Below, in pieces: positions 9,336 through 17,719 of a stretch of DNA of 44,205 bases. The notes under the pieces were generated by a model that was given only the letters and a program-made list of their open reading frames with translations, was not told the DNA's origin and searched no databases. The position numbers and the translations under genes were made by a program. The DNA lies in contig DVDX01000019.1 in assembly GCA_015295985.1 (NCBI GenBank), forward strand, positions 1 through 44,205, given 5' to 3'. Within the stretch, counting starts at the first letter, position 1. Each line of letters begins with the position of its first letter. The DNA is from Synechococcus sp. M44_DOE_062. GTDB taxonomy: Bacteria > Cyanobacteriota > Cyanobacteriia > Thermostichales > Thermostichaceae.

Positions 9336-12191
9336 TCAGCGCTCCGTGCCGCTAGCGCGAACGGGCTGAGGTGGATCAATGCCAGACTGGATCCCTTGCC
9401 AGACCCGCTCTGGGGTGAGGGGCAGCCGACGCAAGCGAAGGCCGGTGGCTTGAAAGACGGCGTTGGCAATGGCAGGAGCGATGCAGTTGGTGGTGATTTC
9501 CCCCACGCCTTTGGCGCCAAAAGGCCCATAGGGATCCGCCTGTTGCACCAGGTGGACTTCGATGGGGGGAACTTCCTTGGCCGTGGGGATGCGGTAGTAG
9601 CGAAAGCCGGCGTTGAGGATCTGGCCTTGTTCATCTCGGATGAGTTCTTCGGAGAGGGCGTAGCCGATGCCCATGGCAGTGCCCCCAGCAACTTGTCCAT
9701 AGCAGATGCGCGGGTTGATGGCCGTGCCCAGATCGATGGCCTGCGCGATTTTCAGCAGCTCAATCTGGCCAGTCTCCATGTCCACTGCCAGTTCCACCCC
9801 CGCCACCGCAAAGGTGAGGGAAGATTCGTCGGCAGCATGGTGCAGCTCCACCTCGATGGGATCCGGAGTGCTTTGGGCCAGCTCCGGCAAAGTCAGGGAT
9901 CCCTGGGGAGCCGAAAAACACCCCTGCGCAAAACAAACTTGGTCGGGATCCGTCTGCAATCTCAGGGCAGCCGCTTGGATGAGTTTGTCCCGCAGGGCCA
10001 GGGCCGCCCGCCGACTGGCCTCGCCGGAAATGTACAAGGTGGCCGAGGCATAGGATCCGGCGTCGAAGGGGGTTTCTTGGGTATCGGCGGCGATGAGATC
10101 GATCTGGTTTATGGGGATCCCCAACACTTGGGCAACGATCTGGCGCAGGGTGGTATCGGAGCCGGTGCCCACATCCACTGCCCCACTGCGCATGAGGATG
10201 CGCCCGGAAGGCAAGAGGCTGAGCTTGACACCTGCCACGTGGATCTTGGAGAGGCCGCTCCCCTGCATGGAAATGGCAATGCCGCGCCCGTAGCGGCGGG
10301 ATCCCTGGGGTGGGGGAAGGGGGGTGCTGAAAGCCGTTTGAATCTTTTCAAAGCAGTCCTTGAGGCCGTAGCTGCCGATGAGGTTGAAGTGGGAATCCTT
10401 CCAATCGGCATCCTGCTGCTCTCGGTACCCCAGCGTGAGGGGATCCCCCGGCTGGATGACATTTTTCAGTCGCAACTGGATGGGATCCAGCCCTAATTTG
10501 TGGGCAATTTCGTCCATCTGGCATTCCACGGCGAAGGTTCCCTGGGTGGCTCCGTAGCCGCGGAAGGCTCCCCCCGGCATGGAGTTGGTGTAGACGGCAA
10601 AGCCCTCAAACCGCTTGTGGGGGCAGCGGTACAGCCCCAAGGGTATGTAGCCCGCCAAAAACACCACCGTCTGGCTGTGGTTGCCATAGGCGCCAGCATT
10701 GGCGTAGGCGGTGATCTCCTGGGCAACCAGGGATCCGTCGGATTTCACGCCGGTCTTGACGCGAATCTGCATGGCGTGGCGGCTGTTGGTGGCGGTGAAT
10801 TCCTCGCTGCGGGTGAGCTCCCACTGCACAGGTCGGCCCGTCTTCAGTGTTGCCAAGGCACAGAGGGGTTCGGTGAGGATTTCTTGCTTGTTGCCGAAGC
10901 CACCCCCGATTTTGCCCTTGATCACCCGAATGCGCTCGCGAGGGATCCCGGTGATCTCCGCCAAAACCCGCTGGCAGTGGAAGGGCACTTGTGTGCTGGA
11001 GCGCACCACCAGGCGGCCATCCGCCTCCAGCCAACTGGTGCTAACGTGGGGCTCCAGATGGGCGTGCTGCACGGCAGGGAGATGGTAGGTGTTCTCCAAA
11101 ATAAGATCTGCCTCGGCAAAGCCCTGCGCCGGATCCCCACTTTGCAGGCACACATATCCCGCCAAGTTGCGGCTGGCAAAGTCCTCCGTGCCGCTAACGC
11201 GAACGTTCATTGGCCGGGCCTCTGGCTCGTCATGGATGACCGGGGATCCCGGCTGCATGGCCTCCAGGGGATCCAGCACGTGGGGCAAAACCTCATACTC
11301 CACCTGGATGAGCTGGCAGGCCCGCTCGGCAATGGCCACCGACTCGGCCACCACCGCTGCCACTCCATCCCCCACAAAGCGCACTTTCTCATCCAGCACA
11401 AAGCGATCCAGGGGATCCGGCACCGGCTCCGCATGGCCGGCAGTGCTGTAAGCCCGACGCGGCACATCCCGATGGGTCAGTACGGCCACCACACCCGGCA
11501 GGGCCTGGGCTTGGCTGGTGTCGATACGGCGGATGCGGGCATGGGCATGAGGAGAGCGCAACAGCCGCAAATGAAGCAACCCGGCAGGAGCAAAATCGCC
11601 GGTGTAGGCAGGCTGACCGGAGACAATCTGCGGGCCATCTTGCTTGGGCACGTTGCGCCCCACACTCTCCAGCTCCGATTCGGGGAAAGTGCTATGCCTA
11701 CGGCACCCTGACGGGAACCGCACCGCTAAGGCGAACGAGGCGGGGATCCCTTGAATGCTTTCCAAAATGGCTTGATAGCCCGTGCAGCGGCAGAGGTTGC
11801 CCCGCAGTTGATCCCGCAGCTCCGCCTCGGACGGGATCCCTTCCCCACAGAGCTGACGAGCACTCAAGATCATCCCTGGCGTACAAAAGCCACACTGGAA
11901 CCCCTGCCCCTCTAAAAAGCGGGCCTGCATCGCATCCCACTCTCCGTTTTTGGCCAACCCCTCGATGGTGGTGATGGCTTGGCCCTGCAAGCGCGCCGCC
12001 GGGTACAGGCAACTGTGGATGGGATCCCCCTCCAACAACACCGTGCAAGCCCCGCAATCCCCCGATTCGCAGGCACGGCGCACCCCCACCCAGCCCAGCT
12101 CCCGCAACAAGCTCAGCAGAGTGATCCCCGGCGGAACCGCCTGCACATAGGGTTGGCCGTTCACCTGAAATCGGATGGGAATGGGATCCAT
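9336..12191 (-). CDS. Fused [2Fe-2S]/molybdopterin hydroxylase (XdhD-like)
   Basis: Xanthine dehydrogenase-family protein of 951 residues that joins the iron-sulfur subunit to the Mo subunit and lacks the FAD domain, as in E. coli XdhD. The N-terminal cluster ligands are C41, C46, C49, C61 and the second set C100, C103, C134, C136 (QCGFCTPG; LCRCTGY). The Mo part shows IGGGFGNKQE, GGAFRGYGATQG, DVGTGSDT and FGAKGVGEI with the catalytic Glu. The substrate is probably a purine or N-heterocycle, but this is not readable. No FAD subunit or XdhC-type maturation gene lies nearby. Three dispersed repeats are encoded inside it: at the domain linker (~153-170), at NVRVSGTEDFAS, and at the very C-terminus (RASGTER). 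Confidence 0.85.
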   Translation of the reverse strand: MDPIPIRFQVNGQPYVQAVPPGITLLSLLRELGWVGVRRACESGDCGACTVLLEGDPIHSCLYPAARLQGQAITTIEGLAKNGEWDAMQARFLEGQGFQCGFCTPGMILSARQLCGEGIPSEAELRDQLRGNLCRCTGYQAILESIQGIPASFALAVRFPSGCRRHSTFPESELESVGRNVPKQDGPQIVSGQPAYTGDFAPAGLLHLRLLRSPHAHARIRRIDTSQAQALPGVVAVLTHRDVPRRAYSTAGHAEPVPDPLDRFVLDEKVRFVGDGVAAVVAESVAIAERACQLIQVEYEVLPHVLDPLEAMQPGSPVIHDEPEARPMNVRVSGTEDFASRNLAGYVCLQSGDPAQGFAEADLILENTYHLPAVQHAHLEPHVSTSWLEADGRLVVRSSTQVPFHCQRVLAEITGIPRERIRVIKGKIGGGFGNKQEILTEPLCALATLKTGRPVQWELTRSEEFTATNSRHAMQIRVKTGVKSDGSLVAQEITAYANAGAYGNHSQTVVFLAGYIPLGLYRCPHKRFEGFAVYTNSMPGGAFRGYGATQGTFAVECQMDEIAHKLGLDPIQLRLKNVIQPGDPLTLGYREQQDADWKDSHFNLIGSYGLKDCFEKIQTAFSTPLPPPQGSRRYGRGIAISMQGSGLSKIHVAGVKLSLLPSGRILMRSGAVDVGTGSDTTLRQIVAQVLGIPINQIDLIAADTQETPFDAGSYASATLYISGEASRRAALALRDKLIQAAALRLQTDPDQVCFAQGCFSAPQGSLTLPELAQSTPDPIEVELHHAADESSLTFAVAGVELAVDMETGQIELLKIAQAIDLGTAINPRICYGQVAGGTAMGIGYALSEELIRDEQGQILNAGFRYYRIPTAKEVPPIEVHLVQQADPYGPFGAKGVGEITTNCIAPAIANAVFQATGLRLRRLPLTPERVWQGIQSGIDPPQPVRASGTER
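9341..9365 (+). repeat. Dispersed hairpin repeat
   Basis: GCGCTCCGTGC hairpin (one G-U pair) followed by CGCTAGCGCGAACG. It encodes the C-terminus (RASGTER) of the Mo hydroxylase on the minus strand. Confidence 0.7.
11184..11206 (+). repeat. Dispersed hairpin repeat
   Basis: CTCCGTGCCGCTAACGCGAACG inside the Mo hydroxylase gene, read as VRVSGTE on the minus strand. The hairpin is poorly conserved in this copy. Confidence 0.65.
11689..11740 (+). repeat. Dispersed hairpin repeat, probably two copies in tandem
   Basis: GTGCTATGCCTACGGCACC, then CTGACGGGAACC, then GCACCGCTAAGGCGAACG. It codes for the linker between the iron-sulfur and Mo parts of the hydroxylase. Confidence 0.55.
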
Positions 12192-12469
12192 AACAGTCTT
12201 CTTGCTTCACTCACCTTTACTCCATTCCGTTGTGAGCAAAATGTTTCGAGTGAACCATCAGAGTGCCCTCTTTGTCTCCATCCCTCTTCTTATAAGGTGA
12301 GGGGATCCTGCCTATCCCAGAAAGTGCTCCGCACCGCTAACGCGAACGGAGCAGGATTTTGTTGAATCCAAAGTGCAGGCCAAGCCTTCTTCAGGTGAGA
12401 CTCCTCCAATTCCCTCAACTCACTCGATCGTTACCCCAGGAGACGCCATGACAACTCTTCACCAAAAAA
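12192..12469. other. Intergenic region upstream of the hydroxylase
   Basis: About 280 bp with no convincing gene. It must contain the hydroxylase promoter. It also carries one well-formed dispersed repeat (12321-12353) and then runs into the IS relic. Confidence 0.4.
12321..12353 (+). repeat. Dispersed hairpin repeat
   Basis: GTGC-TCC-GCAC hairpin followed by CGCTAACGCGAACGG. The outer TGCTCCG and CGGAGCA are also inverted. Intergenic, upstream of the hydroxylase. Confidence 0.75.
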
Positions 12470-12778
12470 CTGGGTCTAAAGCCCCGCCCTTCAGGGCAGC
12501 TTTGTGCTATTCTGCCTGCAGCGGCAGGGTAGTCAACCGCTTTAAAAACCCAACAGTCTAACGACTGGATGCAGCCTCAATAAGCTTTGTAGTTGTTGTT
12601 CGCAACGGTACCTAAGGGCGTTAGGGAACCGCTCCATGCTTGCGTCGTCGGCGCGTATCGCTTGGGGAAACGCCTGGGGAGATGAGCACCGCTGCTTTGG
12701 CAGGGCAACCTGCCGAAGTAAGTGCTGTCGCAGAACCAGGAACCAGAATCCCTTGCCTCAAGGCAGGGGGGTATGTCA
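12470..12778 (+). mobile_element. IS200/IS605 relic (about 300 bp, MITE-like)
   Basis: The left part has a hairpin (GCCCCGCCCTTCAGGGC around 12481-12497) and AAAAACCCAACAGTC. The right part has AGAATCCCTTGCCTCAAGGCAGG followed by GGGGTATGTCAA, the same order as the IS right ends at both window edges. Just before that hairpin one frame reads AEPGTRIPCL, close to the tnpB C-terminus EASRVPAL seen at the right edge. Almost the whole transposase or nuclease gene is missing, so the element is an internally deleted, non-autonomous remnant. Its right end abuts the hsp20 coding region. Confidence 0.65.
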
Positions 12779-13226
12779 ATTTGGCCCTCTGCTCGAGGTG
12801 CAAGCTCTGCGACAGGAACCCAGCTCCCCCCGCCGGGAACGCTCGCGCTCCTTACTGCCCACCCCTCTGCAGGTTTGGGAGAGCGGCGCAGCCTACACCG
12901 TCCAGTTGTGGGTGCCCGGTGCCGACCGCGAACGCTTCAACATTGAGGCTACGGCTCAGCAACTCTCCATCAGCGGCGAGATCCAGGTACACGGGCCTGA
13001 AGGTGCCGAATTGCGCCATCAAGAAGTAGAGCCCCAACCTTTTCAACGCATCCTCAAGCTGGCCCACCGCATCCAGCCGGAGAAAGTCTCGGCCACCTAT
13101 CGCGACGGCATCCTCACCCTCACCCTGCCCAAAGCCGACGCAGCACGGGTGGTTAAAGTCCAAGTGGGTGCCTCAAGCCCCACCACTGCAGCGGAAGCCG
13201 TGGCGGTAGAAAGCCAACCTGCCTAG
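12636..13226 (+). CDS. Small heat shock protein Hsp20 with an IS-derived 5' end
   Basis: ATP-independent holdase chaperone. The alpha-crystallin domain is intact: VWESGAAYTVQLWVPGAD, LSISGEI, PFQRILKL, and the typical end YRDGILTLTLPKA with VVKVQV. The usual N-terminal segment is abnormal. From the ATG at 12636 about 45 residues are read through the IS relic. Family-like sequence begins at FGPLLEVQALRQE (compare WxPxREVxxLQRQ at normal starts), immediately after the IS end. The ATG inside the IS tail (12773) is out of frame. Another in-frame start is GTG 12798. The true start is therefore uncertain; the protein may be a chimera or may initiate late. Confidence 0.8.
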   Translation: MLASSARIAWGNAWGDEHRCFGRATCRSKCCRRTRNQNPLPQGRGVCQFGPLLEVQALRQEPSSPRRERSRSLLPTPLQVWESGAAYTVQLWVPGADRERFNIEATAQQLSISGEIQVHGPEGAELRHQEVEPQPFQRILKLAHRIQPEKVSATYRDGILTLTLPKADAARVVKVQVGASSPTTAAEAVAVESQPA

Positions 13227-13232
13227 GATCCC

Positions 13233-13264
13233 CAGTCTCCTCCCTCCCTTTTGGGGAGAGAGGA
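13233..13264. terminator. Possible bidirectional hairpin between convergent genes
   Basis: TCCTCCCTCCC pairs with GGGGAGAGAGGA around a TTTT loop with one mismatch, between the convergent hsp20 and SAM hydrolase genes. There is no clear T run on either side, so its function as a terminator is uncertain. Confidence 0.35.
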
Positions 13265-13265
13265 T

Positions 13266-14072
13266 CTAGCTACCCCACTGCACGCGCACCTCATCTCCCA
13301 CCTTAAAATCCAGTGCCCGGCTGGCATTGCCCCGGTTTTGTACAATCTCCACCCAGCCGGAGCTGCCCACCAAGGCCAGCACTTCGCCAACTTCTCCCTC
13401 GGCAAAAGTGGTTACGGAGCGGACGGGGATCCCTTTGACCGAGGCACTCCAGCTTCGACCCTCCACCCACTGTCCGGGAAGATTGCTGATGCCATTGCCG
13501 AAGTGATCGATGGCCTGGATGACACCACGCCAGCCGTCCGGCTCCTCCTGGGGCTGGGGCCAGTCCCACTGAGTGAGCTCTGCTGCATCCAGGGGATCCC
13601 CCAGTTCCGCCAAAGGGATCCCGTTGGCCAGATGAGCGGCAACCGGGGCAAAGATATCCCGCCCGTGAAAAGTGCGGCTAGGAGAGGGGGTGCGCCAATA
13701 GCGGGGCCGGTTGAGTTCCACAGCAGCCAGCGCTGGAGTTTGGGCCAAGACGCCACTGAACAGGCCATTGTCAGGGCCGACCAAAAAGCCCGTCTCGGTT
13801 TGGATGGCCACCGCCCGTCGACTGCTCCCCACCCCCGGATCCACAACTGCCAGGTGAATGGTGCCCGGCGGTAGATAGGGGTAGGCCGTCATCAGGGCAA
13901 AGCGAGCTGCTGCCACATCCTGGGGCGGGATCCCGTGGCTGAGGTCAATCAGCCGGGCTTGGGGAGCGATCCCCAGGATCACCCCCTTCAGGATGCCTAC
14001 GTAGGGATCCTGCAGGCCAAAATCCGTCAGTAGGCTGATGAAAATTTCCATCTTTGTTTCTATTGGTTCCAC
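13266..14072 (-). CDS. SAM hydroxide adenosyltransferase (DUF62 family)
   Basis: This family splits S-adenosylmethionine with water to adenosine and methionine and is related to fluorinases and chlorinases. Motifs are LLTDFGLQDPYVG at the N-terminus, IDLSHGIPPQD, VVDPGVGSSRR, VGPDNGLF, and in the C-terminal barrel IDHFGNGISN with FAEGEVG near the end. The length of 260-268 residues is typical. The frame starts at a GTG (14072), but the ATG seven codons later (MEIFISLLTDFG, 14051) agrees better with relatives. Its physiological role is unknown; it has no metabolic partner beside it. Confidence 0.88.
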   Translation of the reverse strand: MEPIETKMEIFISLLTDFGLQDPYVGILKGVILGIAPQARLIDLSHGIPPQDVAAARFALMTAYPYLPPGTIHLAVVDPGVGSSRRAVAIQTETGFLVGPDNGLFSGVLAQTPALAAVELNRPRYWRTPSPSRTFHGRDIFAPVAAHLANGIPLAELGDPLDAAELTQWDWPQPQEEPDGWRGVIQAIDHFGNGISNLPGQWVEGRSWSASVKGIPVRSVTTFAEGEVGEVLALVGSSGWVEIVQNRGNASRALDFKVGDEVRVQWGS

Positions 14073-14128
14073 TTCCCCGAGGGAAAGCGCTCTTTTGCAG
14101 TCCTACAGCTTCAACTTTTACAGTGACT

Positions 14129-14446
14129 CTACAATCGGCGCGCTTGATCCAAGGCGTCAAAGTACAGCAAGGCGAACGCCACCAGCGTCCACAGGCCGGC
14201 CACAAGGATCCCCACTCCCCACACCCAGGATCCCAAAAAACGCAGCGGCAACATCGCCAAATATCCCCAAAAAAATCCCAGAGGGTAGAGGACACTCAAA
14301 ACTATAGCGAAAAACAGGCCCCCCAATTCCAGCCCTTCTGCGAAGGCGTGTCCAAACCAGGCTTTGAACAGCCTGGAATAAAAATTGGTTAGCCAAAACC
14401 CCGGCCCGAAGAGCGGAATACAGGCTGCTACAGAGAGCAACAACAC
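14129..14446 (-). CDS. Small Trp-rich membrane protein, function unknown
   Basis: About 105 residues with three hydrophobic stretches (FFAIVLSVLYPLGFFWGYLA and WVWGVGILVAGLWTLVAFAL are clear). No family recognised. The GTG start at 14446 is doubtful. The frame stays open upstream through a Trp-rich segment to a stop near 14495, and a strong AAGGAGG at about 14488-14494 lies ahead of it without an ATG, GTG or TTG in this frame at the usual distance. It is read in the same direction as the upstream argZ gene, downstream of it. Confidence 0.5.
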   Translation of the reverse strand: MLLLSVAACIPLFGPGFWLTNFYSRLFKAWFGHAFAEGLELGGLFFAIVLSVLYPLGFFWGYLAMLPLRFLGSWVWGVGILVAGLWTLVAFALLYFDALDQARRL

Positions 14447-14559
14447 CCACCACCAAGCTCCAGCATCGGGCGGCAGCGGCCCAGGCCCTCCTTAAATCGA
14501 GTTGAGCTGGAACTTCGACAAAGACACCTGCAGGATAGCACCAGTTGTGGATGGGGTGG

Positions 14560-16692
14560 CTAGTGGGCGGCAAGAGCGGGTTCTGGGCGTTTGTACACCT
14601 GTCCCAGACGGGCCAACTGCTGCACCAGCAAGCTCAGGAACAAGCCCACATCGGTCACGATCCCCACCGACTCCAGGGATCCCCGATCGGCTAGCTTGGT
14701 CACCACTGCCGGGTTGATGTCTACGCAGATCAGCTTGACTCCGGCAGGTGTCATGTTCCCGGCCCCAATGGAGTGCAACATGCTGGAGAGCATCAGCACC
14801 ATGTCGGCTCCCTGTAGCAGCCGCGCATAATCCTGCTGGGCCTTGATTAGATCCATCTCCGTATCCGGCAGCGGCCCATCGTCACGGATGGATCCCGCCA
14901 GGGAGAAGGGCACCTGAGCGCGAATGCACTCGTAGAACACTCCACCGGTAATCACACCCGCTTCCACCGCGGCCTGGATGCTGCCGTACTTGCGGATGAG
15001 GTTGATGGTTTTGAGGTGATGCTTGTGGCCGCCCTTGACCGGCGTGCCCCGCGACAGATCCACCCCCAGTGAGGTGCCGTAGAGATTTTGCTCCAAATCG
15101 TGAACGGCAATGGCATTGCCCCCCAACAGCGCCTGCACATAGCCTTCCCGAATCAGGGTGGCCAAGTGGGATCCGCCACCGGTGTGGATGACCACCGGCC
15201 CTGCCACCACCACCGTTTTGCCGCCCCGCTCCTTGATTTGCCGCAGCTCCCAGGCAATCTGCTCCACCAGGATCTCCACCCGCCGCTCGCTGGAGACTCC
15301 CGATCCCATAAAGGTGAACTCCTGAGAAGAGCGCTCCTTGCTGGCTTGGCGCACGGTGCGGATCCCTTCCACCCCACACACCACGGCATCCCCTACCTGC
15401 AGGTCTCGAATCAGGGTGCAGTAGGCGGAAAACTGCGTCTTGCCATTGCAATCGGATCCCTTGACCACAATCACCCCATCCATGCGCTGCCGCTGCACCG
15501 GGATCCACTGGCCGGCCACCCGCACCTGCGTGGGGTAGATGGTGGTGACATAAAAATCGTCGGGAGCTACCCCTGCCTTCTCCACCCGCTCCAGACGGGC
15601 ATCCTGCTGAGTTTCTTCCGAGAGACGAGCCCCCTGCTCAATCAAGGCGCTGAGAATGGTGTCCAGGGTCTCTTCGGTGGGAGCGGAAACAGCCAGTTCC
15701 ACCGTGGAAGTGCTCTGCCGTTTTTCCCCCAGCTGAAACTTCAGGATCTGAAAGCTGCCGCCATTGTCGACAATGCAATCGACAGCCCTGGTAAGCAGGT
15801 CGCTATCCACCAAGTGTCCCTGGAGGATCACCGTCCGGCTGAGCACCGTCGCCACCGGATCGGTTTGGGGGGCCACCGTTTCATCGAGGCGCAGTGTCAG
15901 GCACTTGGCCGCCCCACCGGCTTTCAGGAACTCCGTCAGCTCCGTCTGCACCACCACAAATCCCCGCTCCTGCAGGGTGGCCTCCAGCTCTGGGCTGACC
16001 CGATTCACCAAGATCGTGCCGTTCACATCCACGGCATTGCAGGCAAAGTGAATGGCATCCACCTCCTGAACCGGGATCCGCTTTTCGGGGGGCACCCGCA
16101 TCTCAATTAAGCGGTTGGAATAGGTATCAAAAGCCGGTGGGTAGTAGAGCAAATAGCCTTCAGAGAGGGGGCAAAAGCAGGTGTCCAGGTGGTAAAACCG
16201 CTCGTCCACCAGCCGCAAAGACAACACCTCGATCCCCAACCACTTGGCCAAGTAGGGATGAGATTCCAGCATGGAGCGAAAGCCGTAGCCCGCCCACAGC
16301 CAGCGCCCTGCGCGATCCAACAGAGCATCTCCTGCCCCCTCGAAAACCAGGGCCGGCGGCAGCTCATAGACGGTGTAGCCCTGTTCCTCAAACCAAGCCT
16401 TGAAATGGGGCTGTTCCCCCTGCCGCTCTGGGTGATAGAAACGGCTCAGCACCACCGTGGATCCCAGGATGAGCCCGGCATTTGCCGTAAACACCATATC
16501 CGGCCACCCCGGCACCGGCTGGATCAGCTTCACCTCCGCCCGTTGCGAGAGATGCGAATAGAGAGCCTGCCACTGCTGCAACGCCCGTTCTCGCGAAGAG
16601 CGGCGAACATTCCCCACCATCCAGGGGTTGATCACATAGTCCACCTCGTAGTAATCGGGTGGGCACATCAAATACCGAATGGCACCAGACAT
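14560..16692 (-). CDS. argZ: Arginine dihydrolase ArgZ/AgrE (bifunctional)
   Basis: Cyanobacterial enzyme that converts arginine to ornithine, ammonia and CO2. It drives the ornithine-ammonia cycle and, in the Anabaena AgrE form, also makes proline from ornithine through the C-terminal domain. The 710 residues match the family length. The N-terminal amidinotransferase-fold domain has all key residues at the same numbers as Synechocystis ArgZ: N22, N71 (TANAG), E118 (FEGAGD), H168 and the nucleophile C264 (AKCLTLRL). The rest (about 285-700) is the LOR/SDH-type bifunctional domain with GGKTVVVAGPVVIHTGGG and DINPAVVTKL. It stands upstream of the small membrane protein gene. Confidence 0.95.
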   Translation of the reverse strand: MSGAIRYLMCPPDYYEVDYVINPWMVGNVRRSSRERALQQWQALYSHLSQRAEVKLIQPVPGWPDMVFTANAGLILGSTVVLSRFYHPERQGEQPHFKAWFEEQGYTVYELPPALVFEGAGDALLDRAGRWLWAGYGFRSMLESHPYLAKWLGIEVLSLRLVDERFYHLDTCFCPLSEGYLLYYPPAFDTYSNRLIEMRVPPEKRIPVQEVDAIHFACNAVDVNGTILVNRVSPELEATLQERGFVVVQTELTEFLKAGGAAKCLTLRLDETVAPQTDPVATVLSRTVILQGHLVDSDLLTRAVDCIVDNGGSFQILKFQLGEKRQSTSTVELAVSAPTEETLDTILSALIEQGARLSEETQQDARLERVEKAGVAPDDFYVTTIYPTQVRVAGQWIPVQRQRMDGVIVVKGSDCNGKTQFSAYCTLIRDLQVGDAVVCGVEGIRTVRQASKERSSQEFTFMGSGVSSERRVEILVEQIAWELRQIKERGGKTVVVAGPVVIHTGGGSHLATLIREGYVQALLGGNAIAVHDLEQNLYGTSLGVDLSRGTPVKGGHKHHLKTINLIRKYGSIQAAVEAGVITGGVFYECIRAQVPFSLAGSIRDDGPLPDTEMDLIKAQQDYARLLQGADMVLMLSSMLHSIGAGNMTPAGVKLICVDINPAVVTKLADRGSLESVGIVTDVGLFLSLLVQQLARLGQVYKRPEPALAAH

Positions 16693-16763
16693 ACAATCTC
16701 AGACCGCAATCCGCAGCAGGGCACCCCCTAGATTAGCAGCTATGTGAGCGGCATCCTCAAGAA

Positions 16764-17516
16764 TCACTTGTGGGAGTCTTTCGCCAGCTCCGGCTGCAGT
16801 GGGCTGGGATCGGCGATGTTGGGCAACTCCAGACAGTAGCCCGCCCCGTAAACGGTTTTGATGTACTGAGGGTGGCGCGGATCCGGCTCCAGCTTGGTGC
16901 GCAGGTGGCGGATATGGACGCGGATGGTTTCAATGTCGTCGTCGGGCTCGTAGCCCCATACCTCTTGCAGGATTTCGCTGGGGGAAACGGTCTGCCCGTG
17001 TCGCTGCATCAGGCAGTGGAGCAGGTCAAACTCCAGGTGGGTGAGCTTGATGGTTTTGCCGAACCACAGGGCTTCAAAGCGCTCCGGCACCAGCGTGAGA
17101 GGGCCATAGGTGAGGATCTCGCCGTGTTTGGCCGCCTGTGGGATCCGGTCTGAGCGACGCAACAGGGCCCGCACCCGCACCAGCAGCTCCTGCACTTCAA
17201 AAGGCTTGGTCAGGTAGTCGTCGGCACCGGCATTGAAGCCCTCGATCTTATCCTGGGTTTGGCCAAGGGCAGTGAGCATCAAAATCGGGATCTCACTGGT
17301 GCGCTCCTCCCGCCGCAAGCGCTGACATACGGTTAGGCCGTCCACCTGGGGTAGCATCAGGTCGAGGATGATGAGATCGGGGAGAACCTGCAGAGCCAGC
17401 GCTTGTCCACGTACTCCGTCGGTGGCCTTCACGACCTCGTAGCCCGCCAACTCCAGATTGATGCGCAGAATATCCAGAATCGAAGGGTCGTCCTCAATAA
17501 TGAGTATGCGAGCCAT
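16764..17516 (-). CDS. rpaA: Response regulator RpaA (circadian output regulator)
   Basis: OmpR-class regulator, the main transcriptional output of the KaiABC clock through SasA and CikA in cyanobacteria. The receiver domain has acidic pocket EDD (8-10), phospho-acceptor D52 in ILDLML, and KPFE near 104. The linker [16 protein letters not shown] and the winged-helix segment [20 protein letters not shown] are close to RpaA rather than RpaB. The frame is open upstream to 17615, but [10 protein letters not shown] at 17516 is the family start. No kinase gene is adjacent. RpaA is preferred over RpaB on linker and C-terminal wording; confidence in the exact paralogue is good but not absolute. Confidence 0.88.
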   Translation of the reverse strand: MARILIIEDDPSILDILRINLELAGYEVVKATDGVRGQALALQVLPDLIILDLMLPQVDGLTVCQRLRREERTSEIPILMLTALGQTQDKIEGFNAGADDYLTKPFEVQELLVRVRALLRRSDRIPQAAKHGEILTYGPLTLVPERFEALWFGKTIKLTHLEFDLLHCLMQRHGQTVSPSEILQEVWGYEPDDDIETIRVHIRHLRTKLEPDPRHPQYIKTVYGAGYCLELPNIADPSPLQPELAKDSHK

Positions 17517-17719
17517 AGCTGGTTGCAGCCCAAACTGCGGATAAAACGTTTTGTTAAATGTGCTAACAAAGAGTCGAAGCTTTACGACTCGAAGTTTACT
17601 TAATTTTAGCCTCATTGCAAATCTTGCTGCGCAGCTAGCCCGTAGGGTTGTCTAGCCCGGAACCGGATACGTGGGAAACTGTTCAACCCGTTGGGGGCAA
17701 ATGGGCGCGTTTTTAAGGC

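Noticed and set aside
9261-10496. Long plus-strand open frame (about 411 codons) opposite the Mo hydroxylase
   Set aside because: It is antisense to a gene with clear cofactor motifs, has no recognisable domain, and long antisense frames are expected in GC-rich DNA.
10500-11711. Second long plus-strand frame opposite the Mo hydroxylase
   Set aside because: Same reason; the composition is low-complexity His/Gly/Gln and reflects the complement of the real gene.
5030-12191. Defence island around the large helicase
   Set aside because: Neighbours are hisC and a metabolic hydroxylase; no restriction, toxin or nuclease genes accompany it.
15088-16110. Plus-strand frame of about 340 codons opposite argZ
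   Set aside because: Shadow of argZ, whose catalytic residues are all in place.
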